Shown here: positions 1 to 8,548 of the stretch, piece by piece
How positions within the stretch are numbered: position 1 is the first letter of the stretch
Layout: every line of letters starts with the position of its first letter
Assembly: GCA_963762205.1 (NCBI GenBank)
Contig: CAVXJZ010000001.1
Location: forward strand, 1 to 64,000
DNA: 64,000 nt
Source: VRUE01 sp963762205
Lineage (GTDB): Bacteria > Actinomycetota > Thermoleophilia > Solirubrobacterales > 70-9
Reading direction: 5' to 3'
Made by a program: the position numbers and the translations under genes
The notes under the pieces: model-generated
Database searches by the model: none
Told to the model about the DNA's origin: nothing
Seen by the model: only the letters and a program-made list of their open reading frames with translations

Positions 1-243
1 GTCCCGCCGGGCGGCGCGGAAGGCGAAGTCGAAGCGGCGCCCGAAGAAGAAGTCGCGCCGGAGCCCGAAGCGGCGCCCGAACCTGAACTCGCCCCCGAAA
101 AGGCCGCCCCGGCCGAACCGGCTCCCGCGCCCGAATCCGGCGGCACGCGGCCGGCGGCGGCATCACCGCCGGCTAGAGGCGCGGCCTGGAGACATACGGA
201 GAGCCCGCCGCGCCGTAGCGCCAGGGCCGCTCGACCGCTTTCG
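1..243 (+). CDS. Possible C-terminal tail of an Ala/Pro/Glu-rich protein (partial)
   Basis: The first 172 bases are low-complexity sequence in which the 15-base unit GAAGCGGCGCCCGAA occurs twice. Read in frame 1 they give an acidic Glu-Ala-Pro repeat tail ending at a TGA at 241-243, which would overlap the 3' end of the convergent mpg gene by about 70 bases. Frame 2 is also open and encodes a Lys/Arg-rich tail with higher GC at third positions, so the frame is not settled. The start lies outside the window and no domain is visible. No function can be given. Confidence 0.2.
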
Positions 244-748
244 TGATCCCGACTCGCGGCCCGGTTGCGACTCGCGGCGCCCTGCCGTTCTCCGGGGGAA
301 GCAGCAGGAACGGGTCGCAGGCGAGGTCGACGCCGTTGTCGTCGAGGCCGACGCCGAGCGCCTCGGTCAGCTTGCCCGGGCCCGAGCAGAGCTCGGTGTC
401 GGGACGGGCGCCGCGGCGCTCCCGCATTCGGTCGAGGCCGGCGGTCGGCTCGAGGGCGCGGATCAGCACCGCCGCCGCCTCGCCCACCGGCTCGGCGACG
501 AAGTTGAGCAGGCTGTGGATCCCGTAGGAGAGGTACACGTAGGCGCGCCCGGGCGGGCCGAAGAGGGTCGCCGTGCGCGGCGTCAGGCCGACGAAGGCGT
601 GGCAGGCCGGGTCGTCGCGCTCGTAGCTCTCGGTCTCGACGATCGTCCCGCCGACCCCGGCGTAGAGGAGGCGGCAGCCGATCAGGTCCGCGGCGACCTC
701 ATGTACCGAGCGGGCGAAAAAGGCGCGCGGTAGGCGCTCCCCATCAAT
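173..748 (-). CDS. mpg: DNA-3-methyladenine glycosylase (AAG/MPG family)
   Basis: Base-excision repair glycosylase that removes alkylated purines. The family features are present in order: LPRAFFAR near the N-terminus, a VETESYERDDPACHA segment containing the catalytic Glu and its neighbouring Tyr, and the YVYLSYGIH motif of the active-site floor. The only in-frame start upstream of LPRAFF is an ATT at 746-748, which would give 191 aa, a normal family length. The nearby ATG at 742-744 is in another frame and would need one missing base in the run of T at about 717-721. The gene follows argH closely with no visible promoter. Identity is firm; the start is not. Confidence 0.8.
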   Translation of the reverse strand: MDGERLPRAFFARSVHEVAADLIGCRLLYAGVGGTIVETESYERDDPACHAFVGLTPRTATLFGPPGRAYVYLSYGIHSLLNFVAEPVGEAAAVLIRALEPTAGLDRMRERRGARPDTELCSGPGKLTEALGVGLDDNGVDLACDPFLLLPPENGRAPRVATGPRVGITKAVERPWRYGAAGSPYVSRPRL

Positions 749-803
749 GTTCGCGCGTCGCTCGGTCGCAGGGGTCAGCGTTCGACGCTCCCTCGCTCCG
801 CAC

Positions 804-2195
804 TCACTGTCGCTCTTCGCTGACCCGCGCGCGGACCGCGTCGAGGGTCTCGTGGGCGAGCTTGAGCTGGCGCTCGATCGGCTTCGAGCCTGTCCCCCCC
901 TCGATCCGCTTCGACTCCAGCCAGCTGCTGCGCTCGAGCACCTCGTAGTAGCTGTCGTCGAGGTGCTCGGAGCGCTCCCGCAGCTCCTCCGGAGTCAGCT
1001 CGGAGAGACGTTTTTCGGCCTCCACCGCGTCGCGGACGAGGCCGCCGACGATCCCGTGCGCCTCGCGGAACGGGACTCCGCGGTGAACGAGCAGGTCGGC
1101 GATCTCGGTCGCGGCCAGCATCTCGTCGCCGGATGCGGCCTCCAGGCGCTCGCGGTCGAACTCGATCCCCGCCAGCATGCCCTCGGTGGCGTCGAGGCAG
1201 AGCTCGACGGTGTCGATCGCGTCGAAGAGCGGCTCCTTGTCCTCCTGCATGTCCTTGCCGTAGGTGAGCGGCAGGGCGTGCATGGTGCCGACCAGCGCCA
1301 CGTAGTCCGCCGTCACCCGGGGGCCCTTGGCGCGCAGCAGCTCGGCCGAGTCGGGGTTCTTCTTCTGCGGCATGATCGAGGAGCCCGACGAGAACGACTC
1401 GTCGAGCTCGCAGAAGCCGAACTCGCTGCTCGACCAGATCACGATCTCCGAGCCGAGCCGCGAGAGGTGCATCGAGCAGGCCGATGCGGCGGCGAGGTAG
1501 TCGATGACGAAGTCGCGGTTGGAGGCGCCGTCGATGGAGTTGGCGCTGACGTGCTCGAAGCCGAGGTCGTCGGCGACCGCGCGGCGGTCGATCTCCCAGT
1601 TCACCCCGGCCAGGGCGCCGGAGCCGAGCGGCATCACCGAGGCGCTGTCGAGGGCGAACTGGAAGCGCAGGACGTCCCGGGCCAACATCCAGAAGTAGGC
1701 GAGCAGGTGGTGCCCGACGTAGACCGGCTGTGCGCGCTGGAGGTGGGTGTAGCCCGGCATCGGCCAGTCGCGGTGCGCCTCGGCGAGCGTGAGCAGCCGC
1801 GCCATCGCCGCGCCGGCGAGCTCGATGGCGCGCAGCGAGTGCGCCTGGACGACCATCGCCACGTCGGTGGCGACCTGGTCGTTGCGCGAGCGGCCCGTGT
1901 GGAGCTTGCCGGCGAGTGGCCCGATCTCGTCCCCGAGCAACCGCTCGATCGCCATGTGGATGTCCTCGTCGGACTCCTCGAACTCGAAGTCGCGTTCGGC
2001 CATCCTCGAGCGCACCCGCTCGAGGCCGGTGTCGATCCGTTCGAGCTCCTCGTCGTCGAGGACGCCGATCTCCCGCAGGCCGCGGGCGTGGGCCTGGGAC
2101 TGGTCGAGGTCGTAGGGAGCCAGCCGCCAGTCGAACTCGATCGAGCGGTTCAGCCGCCAGAAGCGGGGATCGGGGTCTTTGCGGAAGCGCGACAT
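804..2195 (-). CDS. argH: Argininosuccinate lyase
   Basis: Last step of arginine synthesis: splits argininosuccinate into arginine and fumarate, as a cytoplasmic homotetramer. The 463-residue length is normal. Visible family motifs are TGRSRNDQ at about residues 100-107, GYTHLQ with the conserved His at about 148-153, and the fumarase/aspartase signature GSSIMPQKKNPD at about 271-282. The start codon lies 3 bases after the stop of the DegT-type gene upstream, so the two are probably co-transcribed. The partner genes argG, argD and argB are about 60 kb away in this window, so arginine genes are split here. Confidence 0.97.
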   Translation of the reverse strand: MSRFRKDPDPRFWRLNRSIEFDWRLAPYDLDQSQAHARGLREIGVLDDEELERIDTGLERVRSRMAERDFEFEESDEDIHMAIERLLGDEIGPLAGKLHTGRSRNDQVATDVAMVVQAHSLRAIELAGAAMARLLTLAEAHRDWPMPGYTHLQRAQPVYVGHHLLAYFWMLARDVLRFQFALDSASVMPLGSGALAGVNWEIDRRAVADDLGFEHVSANSIDGASNRDFVIDYLAAASACSMHLSRLGSEIVIWSSSEFGFCELDESFSSGSSIMPQKKNPDSAELLRAKGPRVTADYVALVGTMHALPLTYGKDMQEDKEPLFDAIDTVELCLDATEGMLAGIEFDRERLEAASGDEMLAATEIADLLVHRGVPFREAHGIVGGLVRDAVEAEKRLSELTPEELRERSEHLDDSYYEVLERSSWLESKRIEGGTGSKPIERQLKLAHETLDAVRARVSEERQ

Positions 2196-2198
2196 CGG

Positions 2199-3317
2199 TC
2201 AGCTCAGGGATTGCGCGAGAGCCTCGCATACCCGCTCGACCTGGGCGTCCGTCATCGCCGGGAAGAAGGGCAGGGCGATCGAGCGGCGGGACGCCTCTTC
2301 GGCGACCGGGAACTGGCCCTCCCGGTAGCCGAGCTCGCGCAGATGCGGGAAGAGGTGGATGCAGGGGAGGTAGGCCTTGGCGGCGATGCCGCGCTCGGCG
2401 AGGCGGGAGATCGTCGCGTCGCGGTCGATCTCGGCCGCGAGCCGGGCCGTGTAGACGAACCAGCTGCGCCGCTCCCTGCCGCGGCCCGGCGCGGGCGCCT
2501 CCACGCCGTCGATGGCGGCCAGCCGCTCGGCGTAGGCGGCGGCCACCGTGGCGCGCCGCTCGAGCAGCGAGTCGAGCTTCTCGACCTGGGCGACGCCGAG
2601 CGCCGCAGCGAGGTCGCCCAGCCGGTAGTTGAAGCCGAGGCCACCGTGGTCGAGCCAGCCCATGTCGGCGGCCCGTCCCTGGTTGCGCTCGGAGCGCAGC
2701 CGCTCCGCGACCGCCGGCGTGGTCGGGACCAGCATCCCCCCCTCCCCGGTCGTGATCTGCTTGTTCGCGTAGAAGGCGAAGGCGGCGAGGTTGCCCCGGG
2801 AGCCGACCCGGCGGGCCTCCGCGTCGACCGCGCCGAGCGCCTCGCAGGCGTCCTCGAGGATGCCGAGGCCGTTGGCGGAGGCAAGCGCCTCCAGCTCCGG
2901 CATCGCCGCCGGGTAGCCGAAGATGTGGACGGGAAGGATCCCCGCCGTGCGCTCTCCGAGCGCCGCCTCGGCCGCGGCGGGGTCGAGGTCGAGGCTGAAC
3001 GGGTCGACGTCGCAGAAGACCGGCCTGGCGCCCTCGTAGAGCAGGCAGTTCGCGGAGGCCACGAAGCTGAAGGGGCTGGTCAGGACCTCGTCGCCGGCAC
3101 CCCAGCCGAGCGCCCGCACCCCGAGGTGGAGGGCCGTCGTCCCGCTCGAGACGGCGACCGCTTCCTCGGCGCCGAGCCAGTCCGCGAAGGCCCGCTCGAA
3201 GCGCTCCCCCATCGGGCCCAGCGAGAGCCGGCCCGAGCGCAGCACCTCGAGCACGAGCGCCTCCTCCCGCTCGCCCAGGTCGGGCCGGGCGAGAGGGATC
3301 TGTTCTTCGGTCGTCAT
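2199..3317 (-). CDS. DegT/DnrJ/EryC1-family PLP aminotransferase
   Basis: A fold-type I PLP enzyme of the family that usually transaminates keto-sugars for surface glycans or antibiotics. The 372-residue product has the SSGTTALHL cofactor-binding segment at about residues 57-65, ILEDACEALGA at about 153-163, and the Schiff-base lysine K186 in FYANKQITTGEGG. I chose the ATG at 3315-3317; an open frame continues upstream but is not family-like. The gene sits between cimA and argH, with no sugar gene nearby, so its substrate cannot be read from context. A role in amino-sugar synthesis for the glycosyltransferase locus at 31-35 kb is possible but speculative. Confidence 0.88.
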   Translation of the reverse strand: MTTEEQIPLARPDLGEREEALVLEVLRSGRLSLGPMGERFERAFADWLGAEEAVAVSSGTTALHLGVRALGWGAGDEVLTSPFSFVASANCLLYEGARPVFCDVDPFSLDLDPAAAEAALGERTAGILPVHIFGYPAAMPELEALASANGLGILEDACEALGAVDAEARRVGSRGNLAAFAFYANKQITTGEGGMLVPTTPAVAERLRSERNQGRAADMGWLDHGGLGFNYRLGDLAAALGVAQVEKLDSLLERRATVAAAYAERLAAIDGVEAPAPGRGRERRSWFVYTARLAAEIDRDATISRLAERGIAAKAYLPCIHLFPHLRELGYREGQFPVAEEASRRSIALPFFPAMTDAQVERVCEALAQSLS

Positions 3318-3366
3318 AAACGTCGCGCTTCGCTCGCTGCGCGGATCACAATATTGCGACGCTTGC

Positions 3367-4936
3367 TCACTCCGCGCTCGGAGGCTGGAAGGCGTACTCG
3401 AGCGAGTCGACGAGGGCCTCCCAGGAGGCCTCGATGATGTTCTCCGAGACCCCGATCGTCCCCCACTCGCGCTCGCCGTCGGAGGAGTCGAGCAGGACCC
3501 GGGTGACGGCGCCGGTGCCATGGGTCTCGTCCAGGATCCGGACCTTGTAGTTGGTCAGCTCGATATCGGCGAGGTGCGGGTGGCGGCCTGCGATCGCCGC
3601 CCGCAGCGCCTTGTCGAGGGCGTTGACCGGTCCGTTGCCCTCGGCGACCCGCACGTAGCGCTCGCCGTCGACCTCGACCTTGATCGTCGCCTCGGTTTCG
3701 ACCCGCCCGTCGGCCCGCTTCTCCGTCGTCACCCGGAAGCTCTCGAGCTTGAACAGCGGCGCGTAGATGCCGGCCTCCTGGCGCAGGAGGAGCTCGAAGG
3801 AGGCCGGAGCCGCCTCGTAGTGGTAGCCGCGGTGCTCGCGCTCCTTGAGTCGCTCCACCGCCCGCACCGCCGCCTCGTCGTCGAGCGAGAGGCCGGCCTG
3901 CTCGGCCTGCGAGCGGATCGTCGCCTTGCCGGAGAGCTCGGAGGCGAGGATCTCACGGTCGTTCCCGACCTCTGCGGGATCGAGGTGCTCGAACGTGCTG
4001 GCGTCGGCGGCGACCCCGGCGGCGTGCATCCCGGCCTTGTGGGCGAAGGCGTTGCGGCCGACGTAGGGCTGATTGGGGTCGACCGCCATGTTGCAGAGCT
4101 CGTCGAGATAGTGGGCGGTTGAGCTGAGCGTCGCGAGCTGCTCGGCGGAGACCACGTCGAAGCCCATCTTCAGCTGCAGCGCGGGCAGGATCGAGGCCAG
4201 GTTGGCGTTGCCGCAACGCTCGCCGTAGCCGTTGACGGTGCCCTGCACGAGGCGGGCGCCGGCTTCGACCGCGGCCAGCGAGTTGGCGACGGCGCACTCG
4301 GCGTCGTTGTGCGTGTGGATGCCGATCTCGACTCCGTCGTCCGACCGCCTCCACCACGGCCGCGGTGGCCTGCCCGACGAAGGCCGGCAGGCTGCCGCCG
4401 TTCGTGTCGCAGAGGGTGACGTTCTCGGCGCCGGCGCCGGCCGCGGCGCGGACGCAGTCGAGCGCGTATGTGGGGTCGTCGCGGTAACCGTCGAAGAAGT
4501 GCTCGGCGTCGAAGACGGCGCGCTTGCCCGCGCCCCGGCAGAAGGCGATCGAGTCGGCGATCATCGCCAGGTTCTCCGCCTCGGGGACGCGGATCACCTT
4601 CTCGAGGTGCAGCTTCCAGCTCTTGCCGACCAGGCAGACGATGGGGGCGACCGACTCGACCAGCGTCTCCAGGGCCGGGTCTTCGGCGGCGGCGACCCCG
4701 GCGCGCCTCGTCATCCCGAAGGCGGCGATCGTCGAGCTCTGCAGCTCGAGCTCGCCGAGCCGGCCGAAGAGCTCGACTTCCTTCGGGTTGGAGCTCGGAA
4801 AGCCGGCCTCGACGAAGTGGACGCCGAGCGCGTCGAGGGCCTGCACGACCTTGAGCTTCTCGTCGACGGAGAGCGACATGCCGTGCCCGCCCATGCCGTC
4901 CCGCAAGGTGGTGTCGTAGAGCTTGACCTGTTCCAT
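3367..4936 (-). CDS. cimA: (R)-citramalate synthase, one frame break
   Basis: Condenses pyruvate with acetyl-CoA to citramalate, opening the threonine-independent route to isoleucine; the product is then processed by LeuCD and LeuB, whose genes lie just upstream. The N-terminus has the KLYDTTLRDG metal/substrate motif of the HMGL-like family, with the metal-binding His pair IHTHND in the middle and a C-terminal LeuA-type dimerisation domain ending in SWEALVDSLEYAF. The frame breaks at about 4342: removing one base joins the N-terminal part to the part starting at DDGVEIGIHTHND. The ATG at 4934-4936 has an upstream AAAGG. A candidate Ile leader peptide precedes it. Confidence 0.9.
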
Positions 4937-4993
4937 CTGATGCCTTTCGAGTTCGAGAAGATCGGGTGAGGGCCGTGAGCGCGGGCCCCGCAT

Positions 4994-5029
4994 GCGCAGC
5001 GCTCGGCTGCGCCAGCCGCTACGCGGCTG
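4994..5029 (-). promoter_or_regulatory. Candidate attenuator hairpins before cimA
   Basis: On the transcript the order is CAGCCGC-gta-GCGGCTG (5029-5013), then GCGCAGC-cgagc-GCTGCGC (5012-4994). The 3' arm of the first hairpin can instead pair with the 5' arm of the second (CGGCTG with CAGCCG), so the structures exclude each other as in classical attenuators. The first stem contains the stop codon of the upstream leader peptide. No U-run follows, which is common in GC-rich genomes but leaves the termination mechanism open. Confidence 0.5.
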
Positions 5030-5066
5030 CGGTAATTCGCCCGATTCCCTCGATACGTCGGCGCAT
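5019..5066 (-). CDS. Candidate isoleucine leader peptide of cimA
   Basis: A 15-codon open frame reading MRRRIEGIGRITAAA, with three Ile codons and one Thr codon. Its ATG overlaps the ilvE stop codon as TGATG, so it can be translated by re-initiating ribosomes. Its UAG stop lies inside the first of two tandem hairpins that can refold. The arrangement matches an amino-acid-responsive attenuator, and cimA makes an isoleucine precursor. The Ile codons are not consecutive, so this remains a prediction. Confidence 0.45.
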   Translation of the reverse strand: MRRRIEGIGRITAAA

Positions 5067-6016
5067 CAGGAGCGCACCTTACTCGGCTCGTCCGCCTCGG
5101 CGGGAGCCTCGACGGGGTCGAGCCACTCCAGGTACTCCTCGGCGCGGCCGTGCAGGGCGTCTTCGAACTTCGCCTGGATCACGCGGGTGATCTCACCGGG
5201 CTCCCCGATCGGATGGTCGTCGACCTCACGCACCGGAACGAGCTCGGCTGCGGTGCCGGTGAGGAAGACCTCGTCGGCGAGATAGAGCTCGGAGCGGGCG
5301 ATGTCGCGCTCCTCGACCGTGTAGCCGAGGTCGCGGGCGATCTGGACGACCGAGTTGCGCGAGATCCCGTCCAGGATCGCCGCCGTGTGAGGAGGCGTGC
5401 AGAGGACTCCGTCGCGGACCAAGAAAACGTTCTCCCCCGAGCCCTCGGAGACGGCGCCGTGTTGGTCGAGCAGGATCGCCTCGTCGTAGCCGGCGTTCGC
5501 CGACTCGGTCTTGGCGAGGATCGAGTTGAGGTACTGGCCGGAGGCCTTGGCGTGCGGGATCAGGCTGTCGCCGGAGATCGTCCGCCAGGAGGAGACCTTG
5601 GTGCGGATGCCGCGTTCCTTGCTCTCCTCACCGAGGTAGGCGCCCCATGGCCAGGCCGCGACGATCACCTCGATCGGCGCGCTCTGGGCGTAGAGGCCCA
5701 TCTCTCCGTAGCCGCGGAAGGCGAGGGGCCGGATGTAGCAGGAGCGAAGGCCGTTGCGGCGGATCAGCTCGTGGGTGGCGTGGCGCAGTTCCTCGGCGGA
5801 GTAGGGCAGGCTGAAGTAGTAGAGCTCGGCCGACTTCTCGAGCCGCTTGAGGTGCTCGCGATGGCGGAAGATCGCCGGCCCGCGCTCGGTCTCGTAGCAG
5901 CGGATGCCCTCGAAGACGCCGGTCCCGTAGTGCAGCCCGTGGCTGAGGACGTGGACCTTCGCGTCCTCCCAGGGAACCAACTCGCCGTTGTGCCAGATCA
6001 GCTCTGCCTGCTCCAT
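5066..6016 (-). CDS. ilvE: Branched-chain amino-acid aminotransferase
   Basis: Final transamination for leucine, isoleucine and valine, using glutamate and PLP (fold type IV). The 316-aa protein shows family landmarks: HGLHYGTGVFEGIR near residues 27-40, YIRPLAFRG at about 96-104, the PLP-lysine segment HAKASGQYLNS at about 155-165, and SEGSGENVFLV, followed by the TGTAAEL segment. It lies downstream of leuB in a branched-chain cluster, and its stop codon overlaps the start of the putative cimA leader peptide. Confidence 0.96.
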   Translation of the reverse strand: MEQAELIWHNGELVPWEDAKVHVLSHGLHYGTGVFEGIRCYETERGPAIFRHREHLKRLEKSAELYYFSLPYSAEELRHATHELIRRNGLRSCYIRPLAFRGYGEMGLYAQSAPIEVIVAAWPWGAYLGEESKERGIRTKVSSWRTISGDSLIPHAKASGQYLNSILAKTESANAGYDEAILLDQHGAVSEGSGENVFLVRDGVLCTPPHTAAILDGISRNSVVQIARDLGYTVEERDIARSELYLADEVFLTGTAAELVPVREVDDHPIGEPGEITRVIQAKFEDALHGRAEEYLEWLDPVEAPAEADEPSKVRS

Positions 6017-6080
6017 ATCGGGGATGAAGTATGCCCGATGCCACGAGCGCCTCGGGCCGTGCGGCGGTGACTGGGAATTT

Positions 6081-7155
6081 TCAGGCGCGAAGCTCGGCCA
6101 GGACGGCGTCGGTCATCTCGCCGGTGCCGACCGCGACCTCGCCCTCGCCCGCTGAGGTCGGGCGTACGCAGGCCGCGCTCGAGCACCGCGTCGACCGCGG
6201 CCTCTATCCGGGAGGCAGCGTCCGCGCGCCCGAGTCCGTGGCGCAGCATCATCGCCGCCGAGAGGAAGGTGGCCAGCGGGTTGGCGACGCCCTCGCCCGC
6301 GATGTCCGGCGCCGAGCCGTGGACCGGCTCGAAGAGGCCCGGATCGCCGTCGGCTCCGAGGCTGGCGGATGGCAGCATGCCCAGCGAGCCCGTCAGCATC
6401 GCCGACTCGTCGCTGAGGATGTCGCCGAAGAGGTTCTCGGTGACGATCACGTCGAAATCGGCCGGGCGCGAGACCAGCTGCATCGCGGCGTTGTCGACGA
6501 GCAGGTGGTCGAGCGCCACGTCGGGGAAGTCGGCGCCGACCTCGGTGACCACCTCGCGCCAGAGCCGCGAGGTCTCCAGGACGTTCGCCTTGTCGACCGA
6601 GGTGACATGGGCCGAGCCGTCCTCTCCGGCCCGCCTGCGAGCCGCGTCGAAGGCGGTGCGGGCGATGCGGTCGACCTCGGCGACCGTGTAGCGGCAGTCG
6701 TCGTGCGCCGAGTCCCCGTCGCGGCCCGAGTCCCCGAAGTAGATGCCGCCGGTCAGCTCGCGCACGACGAGCAGGTCGGTGCCCGCGATCCGCTCCTCCC
6801 GCAGCGGGCTGGCGCCGACCAGCGCCGGGCTCGGGCGCACGGGGCGCAGGTTGGCGAACAGGCCCATCCCCTTGCGCAGACCGAGCAGGCCCTGCTCGGG
6901 ACGGGGCGCGTCGGGGTCGGTGGTGTCCCATTTCGGCCCGCCGACGGCCCCGAGCAGCACGGCATCGGCGGCCCGGCAGGCGGCGAGCACGTCGTCGGTG
7001 AGGGCCGTGCCGTGCTCGTCGATCGAGGCCCCGCCGACGAGGTGCTCGTCGTCGAACACGAAGTCGCCGATCGCCTCGAGCAGGGCGCGGGCGGCGGCGA
7101 CGATCTCGGGGCCGATCCCGTCTCCGTGGAGGAGGACTATCCGCGGCGGGCTCAT
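6081..7155 (-). CDS. leuB: 3-isopropylmalate dehydrogenase, one frame break near the end
   Basis: NAD-dependent oxidative decarboxylation of 3-isopropylmalate in leucine synthesis; it probably also acts on the citramalate-derived intermediate. The sequence has VVRELTGGIYFG, the TSVDKANVLETSRLWR segment and the VTENLFGDILSDE motif with catalytic Asp residues. As written the frame runs on to 5998 with an unnatural Arg-rich tail. Removing one G at about 6150 restores a normal end, SGEGEVAVGTGEMTDAVLAE, with a TGA at 6081-6083 and about 357 aa. The ATG at 7153-7155 follows TAGAGT by 9 bases, so it probably has its own leaderless promoter. Confidence 0.93.
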
Positions 7156-7164
7156 CGACGCGGC

Positions 7165-7170
7165 ACTCTA
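7165..7170 (-). promoter_or_regulatory. -10 hexamer of leuB (leaderless)
   Basis: TAGAGT ends 9 bases before the leuB ATG and there is no Shine-Dalgarno sequence between them. Confidence 0.5.
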
Positions 7171-7218
7171 GACGTGCCCGAGGCTCGGGGTCGAATGGCG
7201 GGCTGCGCTGCGGGCACG

Positions 7219-7983
7219 TCAGCGGGAGGGCAGGGTGGCGTCGATGTTGAGGCGGACGTAGCCGAGCACCAGCGGCTCGTCTTCGAGGGCGAGCACGTCG
7301 GCGACGAAGGGCCCGCGAAGCTCCTCGGGCAGGCGGTCCATGTGCGGGCCGAGGCAGACGGTTCGCACGAACTCGGCGGGCTCGGGCGGGGTGACGTCCC
7401 AGGGCTGCAGCCAGCAGCGCGCCTCGGCGAAGCCGGCGGCGCCCAGCCGCGCCTCGGTCTCCTCGGCGGCCGCGTAGTTCCAGGGCCGGCCGAATCCCTC
7501 GAAGTGCGCGGCGTAGGGCTCGCGACCGGCGACCTCCTCGCTGCTCCGCTTCAGGCTCGCGATGTTGCCGGCACCGCCGCACTGGGCCGCGAGGCGGCCG
7601 CCGGGCCTCATTGCCCGCCGCAGGCCGCGAAAGAGCGCCTCGTGGTCGAGGACCCAGTGGAACACCGCGCTCGAGAAGACGACGTCGACGGGCTCCTCGA
7701 GCCGCAGCTCGGCGAGGTCGGCGAGCATCGCCTCGTCCTGCGGCCGCAGGACCGCTCGCACTTCCTCGACCATCGAGGGCGAGCCGTCGACTGCGACGAC
7801 GCTCCCCCCGGGAAGGCGCTCGATCAGCATCTCGGTAACCCGGCCGCTGCCGCAGCCGGCGTCGAGTACCCGCTCGTCGCCGGCGAGCTCCAGTCGGTCG
7901 AGGACCGACCGCGCCCACTCCTCGTGCGGGACCGCGACGCGCCGGTAGGTCGCCGCGTCCCAGTCTCGGGGCGGCGATCCCAT
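7219..7983 (-). CDS. Class I SAM-dependent methyltransferase
   Basis: A 254-aa methyltransferase with SAM motif I VLDAGCGSGRVTE at about residues 39-51, an acidic VVAVDGS strand end at about 62-68, and an FSSAVFHWVLDHEALF segment near 103-118. The fold and spacing resemble trans-aconitate 2-methyltransferase (Tam)-like proteins. Its ATG overlaps the leuD stop codon as TGATG, so it is translationally coupled to leuD. If it is Tam-like, methylation of an aconitate-type acid beside an aconitase-family isomerase (LeuCD) would make chemical sense, but this is inference. Confidence 0.8.
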   Translation of the reverse strand: MGSPPRDWDAATYRRVAVPHEEWARSVLDRLELAGDERVLDAGCGSGRVTEMLIERLPGGSVVAVDGSPSMVEEVRAVLRPQDEAMLADLAELRLEEPVDVVFSSAVFHWVLDHEALFRGLRRAMRPGGRLAAQCGGAGNIASLKRSSEEVAGREPYAAHFEGFGRPWNYAAAEETEARLGAAGFAEARCWLQPWDVTPPEPAEFVRTVCLGPHMDRLPEELRGPFVADVLALEDEPLVLGYVRLNIDATLPSR

Positions 7984-8546
7984 CAGAGCGACGTCGTCTG
8001 CGGGCCGCTGTCGGCTGCGCCGGACTCCTCGAAGGCGTCGATCGCGGCGCCGTTCTCGAGCGTGATCCCGATGTCGTCGAGCCCGTTCAGGAGGCGGTAT
8101 TTGACGTCGAGCTCGATCTCGAACTCGAAGACGCCGGCGGCGCAGGTGACGGTCTGGTCGTCGACGTCGATGCGCGCCTCCCCCGCCTCGGCGACGGCCC
8201 GGCAGTGCTCCTCGTCGAGGATCACCGGCAGCAGGCCGATCTTCGTGCAGTTGACGTAGAAGATGTCGGCGAAGGACGGCGCGACGATCGCCTCGAAGCC
8301 GAAGTCCTCCAGCGCCCAGGGGGCGTGCTCGCGCGAGGAGCCGCAGCCGAAGTTGGGGCCGGTGACCAGGATCGGGTTCGGCTCGAGCTCGATCTCCCCG
8401 TCGCGGATCCAGTCGTAGAAGAGGAACTCGCCGAAGCCGGTCCGCTCGACCCGCTTCAGGAACTGCTTGGGGATGATCTGGTCGGTGTCGACGTCGGCCC
8501 TCTCCAGGACCGACACCCGTCCCTCGATGACGTCCAGCGATCTCAT
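7983..8546 (-). CDS. leuD: 3-isopropylmalate dehydratase, small subunit
   Basis: Swivel-domain subunit of isopropylmalate isomerase; works with LeuC in leucine synthesis and probably in the citramalate route. The 187-aa protein has DVDTDQIIPKQFL near residues 19-31 and the GCGSSREHAPWAL motif. The ATG at 8544-8546 is preferred over an in-frame TTG at 8558, because GGAG lies 7 bases upstream and the ATG follows the leuC stop by two bases. It is the third gene of the xre-leuC-leuD-methyltransferase unit. Confidence 0.96.
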   Translation of the reverse strand: MRSLDVIEGRVSVLERADVDTDQIIPKQFLKRVERTGFGEFLFYDWIRDGEIELEPNPILVTGPNFGCGSSREHAPWALEDFGFEAIVAPSFADIFYVNCTKIGLLPVILDEEHCRAVAEAGEARIDVDDQTVTCAAGVFEFEIELDVKYRLLNGLDDIGITLENGAAIDAFEESGAADSGPQTTSL

Positions 8547-8548
8547 CG

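Noticed and set aside
1..172. Lys/Arg-rich frame 2 at the left edge as a histone-like protein tail
   Set aside because: The frame stays open to 733 antisense to mpg with no sensible end, so it cannot be told apart from composition effects.
747..3437. Very long plus-strand open frames opposite argH/DegT (and similar ones at 5150-8259, 8576-10252, 15992-18706, 28883-31648, 38454-40955, 45634-47499, 55327-57258, 57421-60027)
   Set aside because: Each lies antisense to a gene with clear motifs. Long antisense frames are expected when third positions are nearly all G or C. Only the 3' end of the 38454-40955 frame (40512-40955) is a real gene.
6113..7918. Second long minus-strand frame across leuB and the methyltransferase
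   Set aside because: It gives Arg-rich nonsense. Only its short stretch after the leuB frame break (6081-6150) is meaningful.
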